Positions 44,001 to 51,889 of a stretch of 64,000 bases of DNA are shown piece after piece. Numbering within the stretch: position 1 is the first letter of the stretch; every line of letters begins with the position of its first letter. Below the pieces are notes generated by a model that saw only the letters and a program-made list of their open reading frames with translations, was not told the DNA's origin and made no database searches. The stretch covers positions 62,001 through 126,000 of the forward strand of contig NZ_CAMJOS010000004.1 in NCBI RefSeq assembly GCF_946407605.1, written 5' to 3'. This stretch comes from an uncultured Prevotella sp. GTDB lineage: Bacteria; Bacteroidota; Bacteroidia; Bacteroidales; Bacteroidaceae. A program made the translations under genes and the position numbers.

Positions 44001-44912
44001 ATCAGCGATAGCCTGCTCAACCTCAGCCTTGGTAGAAGCCTTGTTCATCAGAACAGCCTTGTAAGAATCGGTAGCGGTAAATCCCTGTTCCTCAGCAGCC
44101 TCGATGGCAGCTTTCAGCTTATTCTTTACATCGGTAATCTCCTTCAAAGCAGCTGTAGCAGCATCCATTTCAGCAGCAGTGCTAGTCGAGGTGTTGTAAA
44201 GAGCGACAGCAGCATCGACGTCAACATAAACAAGCTCGGCAGCCTCGATGGCAGCTTTCAGCTTCAAAGCAGAAGCACATGTTGCAATGCTGGCCTTGTA
44301 AGCCTCATAATCATCACTCTCAATAAATGTCTGATAAGATTCGGCAGTCACAAATTTCCAGTCAACAGCACCTTCCTCAGGAGTAATCATATACAGACGC
44401 ATATCTGCATAATCACCCTTCCATCCAAAGTACTTACCTTCGTAATCAGATATGTCAGCAATCAGAGACACATTCTGGATACGATAAAAATCACCGACTT
44501 TGGTTACGCCCCAAGAATAGTTTGCCTGAGAAGCATGGTCTACCCAAGTAGAACCGCCATCATCAGTGAAAAGATTCGTTTCATTAGTGAAAACGCGATT
44601 AGGATTAGTACAGAGGTTCCAGAATTCATAAGAGCCCTCTGGGGCATCAGCTTCCGTTGATTCTGTAAAATACACATAATAGCCAAATTCAGCAATGCCG
44701 GCACGAGTGTTCCACTCATTACCAGAGGCAAAGAACATCTTGGCTGTGGGGTTGTACAGATAAGCCTCACTTTGTGAAGTAGGCATTACATCTGTAAATT
44801 GCAGCCCCTGGGGTTCAGCTACTGTCCAAACACCGGTAAGTTCTGCAGCCTTTACACTACTAGTCATCCCTAACCAGAGTGCTGTCAAAACTAAAAGTCT
44901 TGAAATTTTCAT
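41079..44912 (-). CDS. Giant secreted protein with three galactose-binding-like modules
   Basis: The 1277-residue protein has a signal peptide (cleavage near SVKAAE). Its N-terminal beta domain (about 25-190) is not one I recognise. Helical FIVAR-like linkers follow (KLKAAIEAAE appears twice, 48 residues apart). Three related beta-sandwich modules lie at about 325-520, 665-860 and 1040-1235. Each opens with a F..G/N..GW segment and closes with a W..DDF.L or WDSFKL strand, as in carbohydrate-binding jelly rolls. The C terminus (VEFFTLDGRKV through IQKIRK) resembles Prevotella secretion tails. No catalytic motif is apparent. It is probably a surface carbohydrate-binding protein serving the SusCD/FAS1 locus downstream, but it has its own promoter and a possible terminator. 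Confidence 0.75.
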   Translation of the reverse strand: MKISRLLVLTALWLGMTSSVKAAELTGVWTVAEPQGLQFTDVMPTSQSEAYLYNPTAKMFFASGNEWNTRAGIAEFGYYVYFTESTEADAPEGSYEFWNLCTNPNRVFTNETNLFTDDGGSTWVDHASQANYSWGVTKVGDFYRIQNVSLIADISDYEGKYFGWKGDYADMRLYMITPEEGAVDWKFVTAESYQTFIESDDYEAYKASIATCASALKLKAAIEAAELVYVDVDAAVALYNTSTSTAAEMDAATAALKEITDVKNKLKAAIEAAEEQGFTATDSYKAVLMNKASTKAEVEQAIADLSAAYSEWTKNNATWEKPGDLTSKIVNATFDNGNCTTGWSGDAFGRGGTVADGAEHYSKNYNTYQKITGLAPGVYSIGVKGFYRAGNYGGDAESHWLANDEASKYAKLYGQVGDNYYEAPIANVMSGAQTENPGGNEVSYVDPTTEETVTVYVPNTMAQGDIYFHTLNQYANKVYVAVDETGELTIGVKKTQQIGGDWSLFDDFSLAFYGSGADACQGFINEAMKNFSDYEIAEGTLYTAAYLTAYQQAYQGEKTASTMNEVNAILNAISTAKANLDKNIELWKDYQAVLAKAKAIYENPDYNLVQPEVGDLYDYCEMDDAQDILDELALTNEELEAEIAKVEGWIKVIEDKRKQGLQEGDDVTRFIVNHGFDEDKDINSGAAEGWTIDAGTGSNITRGPLGQANKDLMVGALGEMNYCFEAWHRYNWDVWQEITNLPKGIYELQVQGYVRCEMDGYTKGDDLVAPYTSPVYLYMNNSMSQFPSVYSQSPDEIGQTMVKVEDWYEETVNDLPYPNSMGGAAQCFAWGMYKTTAYGLVAEDGGNFRIGVKMIGNSNWWCIWDSFKLTFHKHTNAELLKPILEEALAGIDLSKPMGKDIFERASQVKTDAEAAIAAKDGEKMFESLNAVYDLSAAIIESVALFEQLVAANESLFEAIQNGVNTDAIRTATNLYNTISSGVDEHSITDAEAKAYMEQIDVLYTKLALPNNIDEASDTNPIDVTAAIKSPSFTNEYEESSSAGWTNPGNLGNDDTQKGAGAIEFWQIAFDMFQTIKGLPEGTYELTVDAWSRIGGNDENYAEWTADNNATMALLYGVSGDSTVYTSYIANVMKAGDAMLEAIGYEGETEFTTGDITYYMPGSLVSGKGLIEMNPGVYTNSVIVKVGADETLTIGIKKGQEKSNSWVVCDDFKLYYLGKNSAKQPGSDLTGIEDVNAQSIMVEFFTLDGRKVTNAQKGIVIKKITLDNGATLIQKIRK

Positions 44913-44989
44913 AAGCCTTAATTGTAAGTTAGTAAATAAAGTTAATTATAAAAGAGTTTAAAATTCTCATTCATTGTTATTGGCGAAAA

Positions 44990-45022
44990 AGCCCAATAAG
45001 GGCTAATTCGGGTGCAAATATA
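44990..45022 (-). promoter_or_regulatory. Promoter and leader hairpin of the giant protein gene
   Basis: The minus strand reads TATATTTG at 45015-45022, a -7 match. A small hairpin (AGCCC-AATAA-GGGCT, 44990-45004) lies in the leader of about 95 nt. The rest of the 368-bp space up to pnp holds the 22-bp array and the pnp terminator. No gene is visible in it. Confidence 0.5.
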
Positions 45023-45144
45023 CGCAAAAAATTAATAACTCGTATGAAAATTTCGAGTTTTTTTCGATTTTAACTAAAAAATTTGGTGTTTTCATGACAC
45101 TGAGACAAATAAAATGGCTTGTTGACTAATATAATTTGCGCCCT

Positions 45145-45216
45145 AACTAGAAAAATATTTTTTCCCAACTAGGGAAAATTTTTTTTCCAACTAGAGAAAT
45201 AAAATTCTCCAGTTAA
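45145..45216. repeat. Four-unit 22-bp array with AACTAG cores
   Basis: AACTAG occurs at 45145, 45167 and 45189, exactly 22 bp apart. A degenerate fourth unit (AGTTAA) lies at 45211, again 22 bp on. The second unit is the palindrome TTTTCCC-AACTA-GGGAAAA. The array lies directly downstream of the pnp terminator. Confidence 0.8.
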
Positions 45217-45221
45217 GTGGC

Positions 45222-45262
45222 ACAAAAAAAAGTAGGCAAAACTTTTGCGTTTCGCCTACTTA
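45222..45262 (-). terminator. Intrinsic terminator of pnp
   Basis: On the minus strand, AAGTAGGC with GAAAC pairs with GTTTT and GCCTACTT, and a run of eight T follows. It begins 19 bp after the pnp stop codon. Confidence 0.88.
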
Positions 45263-45280
45263 TAGAAAAACTTGATTTTC

Positions 45281-47680
45281 TTAGAAATCCATGTGATCCA
45301 GGGCATCGCTGAAGTCCTTCGGCTCCTTGTTCTCAGCGGGGTCGCGATAGGGCTCGCCCTCCTGCTGCTCCTTATGCTCAGGACGAGGGCGACGCTCGCC
45401 ACGCTCAGGACGCTCACGGCGCTCGCCACGTTCGCCACGTTCTCCACGATCACGGCGCTCACCACGATCACGACGTTCTCCACGCTCTGGGCGCTCACGA
45501 CGCTCGCCACGGGCAGGACGCTCTACATAGTCAGCGGGCTTCTCAATCAGCACACGATGGCTGAGCTTGTACTTACCAGTCTTAGGATCAATCTCGAGGA
45601 GCTTCACCTGGATGTGGTCGCCCTCCTTGATGCCAGCCTCCTCAACAGTCTCGAGGCGCTTCCAGTCAATCTCAGAGATATGGAGCAGACCATCCTTACC
45701 AGGCATAATCTCGACGAAGCAGCCATAAGGCATGATGCTGCGAACCACACCATCGTAAACCTCACCTACCTCGGGGATAGCCACAATAGCTTTGATCTTA
45801 GCCAGAGCTGCATCGATGCTCTCCTTGTCAGGACCAGATACCTGAACCTTACCCACGCCGTCGGCTTCATCGATGGTGATGGTAGTCTTGGTATCCTCCT
45901 GCATCTGCTGGATAATCTTACCACCAGGGCCAATAACGGCACCGATGAACTCCTTAGGAATCTCGATCTGAACGATACGGGGAACCTGAGGCTTGAACTC
46001 GGCACGAGGCTCAGCGATAGTATCGGTGAGGCACTTCAGAATGTGCTCACGACCAGCCTTTGCCTGCATCAGAGCCTTCTCCAGGATGTCGAAGCTCAGA
46101 CCGTCGCACTTGATATCCATCTGGGTGGCTGTCAGACCGTCCTTTGTACCAGTGGTCTTGAAGTCCATATCGCCCAGGTGGTCCTCGTCGCCGAGGATAT
46201 CGCTCAATACTGCGTACTTATCTTCACCAGGATTCTTAATCAGACCCATAGCTATACCTGAAACGGGCTTCTTCATGGGCACACCAGCATCCATCAGGGC
46301 GAGGGTACCAGCACAAACAGTAGCCATTGACGAAGAACCGTTAGACTCGAGGATCTGAGAAACCAGACGGACTGTGTAAGGGAAGTCCTCAGGAATCTGA
46401 CCCTTCAGACCACGCCAAGCCAGGTGTCCGTGACCAATCTCACGACGGCCTACGCCACGCTGAGCCTTAGCCTCACCAGTACAGAACGGGGGGAAGTTAT
46501 AGTGAAGCAGGAAGCGCTGATAGCTCTTGTCGAGCACGTCGTCAACCATCTTCTCATCGAGCTTGGTACCAAGGGTACAGGTAGAGAGCGACTGTGTCTC
46601 ACCACGAGTGAAGATAGAGCTTCCGTGAGGCATGGGCAGAGGAGAAACCTCGCACCAGATGGGACGGATGTCGGTGGTCTTACGACCATCCAGACGGATA
46701 CCCTCGTCGAGGATGCAACGACGCATGGCGTCGCGCTCTACGTCGTGGTAGTAGCGGTCCATCATAGCGCTGTACTCATCGTCGCTGATTTCGCCCTTAG
46801 CGTCCTCAGCCAACTCAGCACGCTCTGCGAAGAACTTCTCCTTGAAGTCCTCGAGAATCTTCTCGAAGGCATCAGCACGGTCCTGCTTAGGCAGAGCCTG
46901 CTTGGTGATATCGTATGCGGGCTGGTACAATTCTTTATTCATACGTGCGCGGAGTTCCTCGTCATTAACCTCGTGGTTATACTCGCGCTTCACATCCTTG
47001 CCGAGCTCCTTGCTCAGGGCAGTCTGCAGCTCACACATGGGCTTGATAGCATCCATAGCTGCCTTCAGGGCGCCGAGCAGATCCTGCTCGCTAACTTCCT
47101 TCATCTCTCCTTCCACCATCATGATGTTCTCGGCAGAGGCACCAACCATGATATCCATGTCGGCTTCCTTCATCTGCTCGAAGGTAGGATCGATGACATA
47201 CTCTCCGTTGATACGGGCTACACGCACCTCACTGATGGGGCACTCGAAGGGAATATCCGAGCAGGCCAGAGCAGCCGAAGCGGCAAAGCCGGCCAAGGCA
47301 TCGGGCTGGTCAACGCCATCTGCTGAGAGCAGCATCACGTTGACGAATACTTCTGCGTGATAGTTACTGGGGAACAGGGGGCGAAGCACACGGTCCACCA
47401 GACGACTGGTCAGGATTTCATTGTCTGAGGCTTTACCTTCGCGCTTGGTGAATCCACCAGGGAAACGGCCAGCAGCGCTGTACTGCTCACGATAGTCTAC
47501 CTGCAAAGGCATGAAATCTGTTCCGGGAACTGCATCTTTTGCGGCACAAACGGTGGCGAGAAGCACGGTGTTGTTCATGCGCAGAACAACGCTTCCGTCG
47601 GTCTGTTTTGCCACTTTCCCGGTTTCAATGGTGATGGTTCTTCCATCAGCCAATTGAAGGGTTTTTGTAATTACGTTCAT
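45281..47680 (-). CDS. pnp: Polynucleotide phosphorylase with Arg/Gly/Glu-rich tail
   Basis: The frame extends to 47773, but the start at 47680 ([20 protein letters not shown]) matches the family. The upstream part would run through the leader hairpin. The 799-residue enzyme has two RNase PH domains (the second with [21 protein letters not shown]), the connecting helical domain, a KH domain ([15 protein letters not shown]) and an S1 domain ([21 protein letters not shown]). It degrades RNA 3' to 5' with phosphate. The last 75 or so residues are a repeat of [20 protein letters not shown] units followed by an acidic end. Such basic low-complexity tails can bind RNA or protein partners. Confidence 0.97.
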   Translation of the reverse strand: MNVITKTLQLADGRTITIETGKVAKQTDGSVVLRMNNTVLLATVCAAKDAVPGTDFMPLQVDYREQYSAAGRFPGGFTKREGKASDNEILTSRLVDRVLRPLFPSNYHAEVFVNVMLLSADGVDQPDALAGFAASAALACSDIPFECPISEVRVARINGEYVIDPTFEQMKEADMDIMVGASAENIMMVEGEMKEVSEQDLLGALKAAMDAIKPMCELQTALSKELGKDVKREYNHEVNDEELRARMNKELYQPAYDITKQALPKQDRADAFEKILEDFKEKFFAERAELAEDAKGEISDDEYSAMMDRYYHDVERDAMRRCILDEGIRLDGRKTTDIRPIWCEVSPLPMPHGSSIFTRGETQSLSTCTLGTKLDEKMVDDVLDKSYQRFLLHYNFPPFCTGEAKAQRGVGRREIGHGHLAWRGLKGQIPEDFPYTVRLVSQILESNGSSSMATVCAGTLALMDAGVPMKKPVSGIAMGLIKNPGEDKYAVLSDILGDEDHLGDMDFKTTGTKDGLTATQMDIKCDGLSFDILEKALMQAKAGREHILKCLTDTIAEPRAEFKPQVPRIVQIEIPKEFIGAVIGPGGKIIQQMQEDTKTTITIDEADGVGKVQVSGPDKESIDAALAKIKAIVAIPEVGEVYDGVVRSIMPYGCFVEIMPGKDGLLHISEIDWKRLETVEEAGIKEGDHIQVKLLEIDPKTGKYKLSHRVLIEKPADYVERPARGERRERPERGERRDRGERRDRGERGERGERRERPERGERRPRPEHKEQQEGEPYRDPAENKEPKDFSDALDHMDF

Positions 47681-47741
47681 CTTGTTTAAAACATCTAAAA
47701 AAATAAAATCGTGCAATAGCAAGCAAACCGTGTGCAGTAAA

Positions 47742-47770
47742 GCGGGCTTTCGTGCTAAGGTAAAGCCTGC
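47742..47770 (-). promoter_or_regulatory. Hairpin in pnp leader
   Basis: GCGGGCTTT (47742-47750) and AAAGCCTGC (47762-47770) form a 9-bp stem with one mismatch. It lies in the leader of about 100 nt between the -7 box (47787-47794) and the pnp start. pnp leaders in other bacteria are known to carry hairpins used in self-control. That role is inferred here. Confidence 0.5.
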
Positions 47771-47786
47771 CATCGCAAAAACTGTG

Positions 47787-47794
47787 CAAAATTA
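47787..47794 (-). promoter_or_regulatory. Putative -7 box of pnp
   Basis: The minus strand reads TAATTTTG, fitting TAnnTTTG. It is divergent from the -7 box at 47859. Confidence 0.5.
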
Positions 47795-47858
47795 CGCATT
47801 TTAAACCAAAAACAAATAAAAAAGGTAAATAATTTACTATTTTTTATGAAATAATTCG

Positions 47859-47866
47859 TAACTTTG
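47859..47866 (+). promoter_or_regulatory. Putative -7 box of thioredoxin-fold lipoprotein gene
   Basis: TAACTTTG lies 8 bp before the ATG at 47875 and 20 bp before the ATG at 47887. The spacing favours the second start. Confidence 0.65.
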
Positions 47867-47874
47867 CATGCAAA

Positions 47875-49050
47875 ATGAACGCAACAATGAAAAAGATAAT
47901 CGTTATAGCCATCGCTGCATTGACACTTGCAGCATGCAGCGAAAAGAAACCCATGTTTACCGTCAAAGGAAGCGTAGAGGGCGCTCAGGACTCAACGCTC
48001 TGCCTCTATAACAACACGCTGGGAGGCGCCGTCCTGCTGGATAGCGTCAAACTTGGCAAAGACGGCACCTTCTGTTTCGAGGCCGAGGCACCACAGGCTC
48101 CAGACCTCTACTGTCTGAACATTGCCAACCAGATTATCTATTTCGGCATCGACTCCACAGAGACTATTACCATCAACGCCCACTATCCCAATATGGCACA
48201 GCGTTATGAGGTGGAAGGCTCTGAGAACTGTCAGAAGATTCGCGAGCTGGCCCTGAAACAGCAACAACTGCAGCAGCAGGCCACCGCCCTGGAGCGCAAC
48301 CTCGATCTGAGCCGTCAGCAGATTGCCGACTCTATAGATCGTCTGGTGTATGCCTACAAACAAGAGGTGGTGCTGAATTATATCTACGAGAACCCTGGCT
48401 CCATCTATGCCTATTTTGCTCTATTCCAGACACTTGGACAATGGAACATCTTCGATCGTCAAGTACCGGAAGATGTGCCGGTCTTTGCCGCCGTGGCCAC
48501 CAGCTGGGACACCTTCTATCCTGAGTCAGAACGCGCCAAGCATCTGCATAATACCGCCCTCAAAGGCATGAACGACAACCGCAGGGCAATAGCTCGCGAG
48601 ATGAGTGCTGCCGAAGCTGCCGAAAAGGTAGTATCGTCAGGCGTGCTGGAGCTGGAACTGCCCGATGCTACAGGTCGCATCCGCACGCTGACAGAGCTCA
48701 GCGGCAAGGTGGTTCTGCTCGACTTCCACCTGTTTGGTATGAAAGAGTCGGCAGCCCGCATCCTTAGTCTGCGCGACCTCTATAACAAATACCACAACCA
48801 GGGCTTCGAGATCTATCAGGTATCACTTGACGAGAACGAGCATTTCTGGAAGCAGCAGACTGACGCGCTGCCTTGGATCAGCGTGTACGACCCATCGGGA
48901 CAGGCCGCCCGCCGCTATAATGTGCAGAGCCTGCCTGAATACTTCCTCATTGACCGCAGCAACACCCTCTATAAGCGCTCGTCGCAGATGGACGACGCAG
49001 AGGCAGAAATCAAGATGCTACTGGCAAACCCTACCGCCTCAGCCAAGTAA
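47875..49050 (+). CDS. DUF4369/thioredoxin-fold lipoprotein lacking the CxxC site
   Basis: The 391-residue frame may really start at 47887 (MKKIIVIAIAALTLAACSEKK), which gives a typical lipobox. The layout is like the protein at 12555: a DUF4369-like beta domain (MFTVKGSVEGAQDSTLCLYNN), a Gln-rich helical middle and a C-terminal thioredoxin fold (GKVVLLDFHLFG, VSLDENEHFWKQQ, SLPEYFLID). The active-site segment reads FHLFGMKES (residues 284-292), so Met289 and Ser292 replace both cysteines. The fold cannot do dithiol redox chemistry and may serve in binding. A second coding frame begins inside its 3' end in the -1 register. Confidence 0.85.
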   Translation: MNATMKKIIVIAIAALTLAACSEKKPMFTVKGSVEGAQDSTLCLYNNTLGGAVLLDSVKLGKDGTFCFEAEAPQAPDLYCLNIANQIIYFGIDSTETITINAHYPNMAQRYEVEGSENCQKIRELALKQQQLQQQATALERNLDLSRQQIADSIDRLVYAYKQEVVLNYIYENPGSIYAYFALFQTLGQWNIFDRQVPEDVPVFAAVATSWDTFYPESERAKHLHNTALKGMNDNRRAIAREMSAAEAAEKVVSSGVLELELPDATGRIRTLTELSGKVVLLDFHLFGMKESAARILSLRDLYNKYHNQGFEIYQVSLDENEHFWKQQTDALPWISVYDPSGQAARRYNVQSLPEYFLIDRSNTLYKRSSQMDDAEAEIKMLLANPTASAK

Positions 49051-49466
49051 GCGATAGTCTCTACTGGCTGAACGTAGCAACAAACAAAGGTCATGCAGGC
49101 GGCTGGCGACTGCCCTACCCCGTCTATCGTTTCTGTACAGGCGACGTAGATGGCGACGGCACGGAGGATGCCCTGGTGGGAGTCGTCAAAAGCACTCGCT
49201 ACCACCCCGAGGTGGGGCGCCGCATCTTTATCTTCAAACAGGTGGATGGCAAGGTGCGACCACTGTGGTTGGGGTCCAGCTTAGGAGCCACGCTGGTGGA
49301 CTTCCATTATGTTGACGGACACGTCAGAGCGTTGCAGACCGACAACTGCGGGAACTATGCCGTAGCCGAGTATGGATGGAAGGATTTTGGACTCATTTTC
49401 CTCCATTTCATCGTAGAAAATACCAATAAGAAGAAAGCCATAGAACAATTTAACAATACGCCATAA
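48975..49466 (+). pseudogene. Startless VCBS-like coding frame, possible -1 frameshift product
   Basis: This frame opens after a stop at 48972-48974 and runs to 49466 without any ATG. Its first GTG is at 49176, well inside apparent coding sequence. From about 49026 it reads like real protein: KPYRLSQVSDSLYWLNVATN, PYPVYRFCTGDVDGDGTEDA (an FG-GAP/VCBS-like Asp loop) and DFHYVDGHVRALQTDNCGNY. The expected signal peptide is missing. The frame overlaps the end of the thioredoxin-fold gene in the -1 register. A slippery heptamer A-AAC-CCT lies at 49026-49032, 15 nt before that gene's TAA. It is therefore an N-terminally lost gene, an assembly indel, or a frameshift extension of the upstream protein. 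It is 14 bp from the DUF3160 gene. Confidence 0.6.
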
Positions 49467-49480
49467 AACAATTATAACCT

Positions 49481-51889
49481 ATGAGAAAGATTGCATTTTT
49501 CCTACTGACCGCACTAACAGTCGGTTGCAGTCAAAAAACCACGGCACCCACAGAACAGGAGCCGCCAGTTACAACGCTCGACGTAGAGAGCCTGTACAAG
49601 AACCTCGACATGGATATGGATATCTCTGGCCTGTCGGTGAGCGACCTCCACATCCTAAGCAACGTCTTCCTGGCACAGAAAGGCTATCCCTTTGAGGACT
49701 CCTATGTGCGGGGCATCTACATGACCACCACTTGGTACGACTCCCTCATGTGGGCCTTCGACGGTTCAGAAGAGTACTTCGACTTTGAAAGCACTAACAA
49801 CGAGGACCTGACCTACCGCCAGACCTACTATGGTAGCATCAAGCCCGAGGTGCTGAAGCTGACCGAAGAGCAACAGGCCTTTATCAATCGTGTAAAAGAA
49901 CGTGAGGCAGAGTTGCTGGAACTGAACTTCAAGCCTGAGGGCGGCGGACGGGTAAACGTGAAGAATATCGTGAACCCCACCCTTGTCAAGGATGCCGACC
50001 CTCAGCTCTGGAACTATCTGGGAGCCAACGGCTTTGCCATCGTGCCAGCCCAACACCAGCAGTTGTTCCATGTCTATGAGCAGAACGACTACCATGAGTT
50101 CCCTGCCTTCGTCACAACCGATCTCTACCTGCAGCTCTATCACCTCTATTTTGACTGTATGCTGCGCGACATGGAGACCCACGGCCTCGACTCTCTGGCA
50201 AACCTGCTCTGTAAGGAAGGTTACCAGTATTTCAACAACAACAGGGACTATGAAGAGAACCAATGGCTGAGTGACTTTTTCGCCATTGCCTTGAACCTGG
50301 ACGGAGTACTCACTCCCGTTGAAACGGAAGCAGGACGCGAAGAACTCAACAATGTCAAGAAGAGCGAAGACAACCTATCGGAGTTTCTGGGATATGAAGA
50401 CGTGAAGTTCGCCTACAGTCTCTTCAGACCACGCGGCCATTATACCCGCACCAAACAGCTGGAGCGCTACTTCCGACTGATGATGTGGCTGCAGACCGTT
50501 CCGTTCCGTACTGATGACGAGATTCAGATGAGACGGGCTATAATACTGGCCGACTGGCTGAACAACAACACCCGCGCTAAGACGCTCTATAACAGCATCA
50601 CTGAGCCACTGACCTATCTGATGGGGCAGCCCGACAATATCAGCATCCTGCAAGTGTCAGACATCGCCAAGAAGACTGGCCTCTCACTGGAACAGCTCTT
50701 TGCCAACTCCGCCAAGATGCAGGAGGTGAGAAAGCAGGTGGAACAGTTGGCAGAGCAGCAGACCCGCATCAAGCCCAAGTTCATCAGTTCTGGAGAATAT
50801 AAGATTAACCTGATGCCCCAGCGCTATCAGCCCGATGCAGAGGTGCTACAGGAGATGGTAGACTACGAGTCGAGCCCCACAAAACGTGATGTGCCTAAGG
50901 GGCTGGACTTCTTCGCCGCTATGGGCGTAACACCTGCTGAGAAGATTCTGATTGACGAACTGGACGAGCCTGGACGCTGGGATAAGTACACTATCAATCT
51001 GAAAAGCATGAAGGAGCGCATGAACAGCATCAAGTGGGAGGAAAACTCTGCCACACAATGGATGGCGGCCCTGAAGACCGTGGCCGACAAGCCGAAAGAA
51101 GCTCCTTACTTCATGATGAGCAGCGAATGGGACAAGAAATCGCTGAATGCCATGCTGGCCTCATGGACCGAACTGAAACATGACGCCATCCTCTATGCCA
51201 AGCAGCCCTTCGGTGCTGAGTGCGGTGGTGGCGGTGCACCCGACCCCATCGTAAAAGGCTATGTGGAACCAAATGTCAAGTTCTGGCAGACAGCCATCGA
51301 CCTGCTGAAAGCCAACAAAAAGCTGCTGAAGGATCAGGGACTCCTCACGGTAAAAATCAATGATACCAACGAGCGCATGATAGAGACCGCTGAGTTCTTC
51401 CTGAACGTCAGCAAAAAAGAACTAGCTGGCAACGAACTGACCGAGCAGGAATATGACCAATTGGAATATATCGGTGCCAAGTTCGAAAACATGTCGCTGG
51501 AGCTGCTGCGCGACGAGGAACATGAGATGTGGGGATGGGATGCCGTACAGGGGCCCGACCGCAAGGTGGCACTCGTAGCCGACGTCTATACCGCCAATGC
51601 CAGGAACAACCCTGCCAAGAGCATCCTCTTCGAAGCCATTGGCGATGCCGACGAGATTTATGTCGTGGTCAAGATTGGCGGATACCTCTACCTGACTCGC
51701 GGTGCAGTATTCTCATATCGTGAGTTCCAACGTGACATCATGGAACAGCGTCTCACCGACGAGGAATGGCAGAAATACCTGGAGGAGCATCCCCGCTCTG
51801 GCGTGCCTGAATGGATGACACCTATCATTGTGCCTCTGAAAGATGCCCCCGTAGATAATGAGAGTGTTTTTTATAGCTCTGGTTGCTAG
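49481..51889 (+). CDS. DUF3160-family lipoprotein
   Basis: The 802-residue protein has a lipobox (LTVGCSQ, Cys16) and matches the DUF3160 family over most of its length. Characteristic pieces are the block around YEQNDYHEFPAFVTTDLYLQ, LYHLYFDCMLRDMETHGLDS, PRGHYTRTKQLERYFRLMMW and ECGGGGAPDPIVKGYVEPN. The biochemical role of the family is not known. It probably faces the periplasm or surface. Its 3' end overlaps the CapA gene by 32 bp, so the two are likely translated together. Confidence 0.88.
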   Translation: MRKIAFFLLTALTVGCSQKTTAPTEQEPPVTTLDVESLYKNLDMDMDISGLSVSDLHILSNVFLAQKGYPFEDSYVRGIYMTTTWYDSLMWAFDGSEEYFDFESTNNEDLTYRQTYYGSIKPEVLKLTEEQQAFINRVKEREAELLELNFKPEGGGRVNVKNIVNPTLVKDADPQLWNYLGANGFAIVPAQHQQLFHVYEQNDYHEFPAFVTTDLYLQLYHLYFDCMLRDMETHGLDSLANLLCKEGYQYFNNNRDYEENQWLSDFFAIALNLDGVLTPVETEAGREELNNVKKSEDNLSEFLGYEDVKFAYSLFRPRGHYTRTKQLERYFRLMMWLQTVPFRTDDEIQMRRAIILADWLNNNTRAKTLYNSITEPLTYLMGQPDNISILQVSDIAKKTGLSLEQLFANSAKMQEVRKQVEQLAEQQTRIKPKFISSGEYKINLMPQRYQPDAEVLQEMVDYESSPTKRDVPKGLDFFAAMGVTPAEKILIDELDEPGRWDKYTINLKSMKERMNSIKWEENSATQWMAALKTVADKPKEAPYFMMSSEWDKKSLNAMLASWTELKHDAILYAKQPFGAECGGGGAPDPIVKGYVEPNVKFWQTAIDLLKANKKLLKDQGLLTVKINDTNERMIETAEFFLNVSKKELAGNELTEQEYDQLEYIGAKFENMSLELLRDEEHEMWGWDAVQGPDRKVALVADVYTANARNNPAKSILFEAIGDADEIYVVVKIGGYLYLTRGAVFSYREFQRDIMEQRLTDEEWQKYLEEHPRSGVPEWMTPIIVPLKDAPVDNESVFYSSGC

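Noticed and set aside
43506..44660. A 384-codon open frame opposite the giant secreted protein gene
   Set aside because: The composition is an antisense shadow of low-complexity Ala/Glu-rich coding sequence, and the sense frame is clearly real.
45272..47326. Two long open frames (329 and 300 codons) opposite pnp
   Set aside because: They are shadows of a conserved gene. The Thr/Leu-rich start mirrors the Arg-rich tail of PNPase.
47681..47773. N-terminal extension of PNPase
   Set aside because: It would translate the leader hairpin, and family alignment from memory starts at [13 protein letters not shown].
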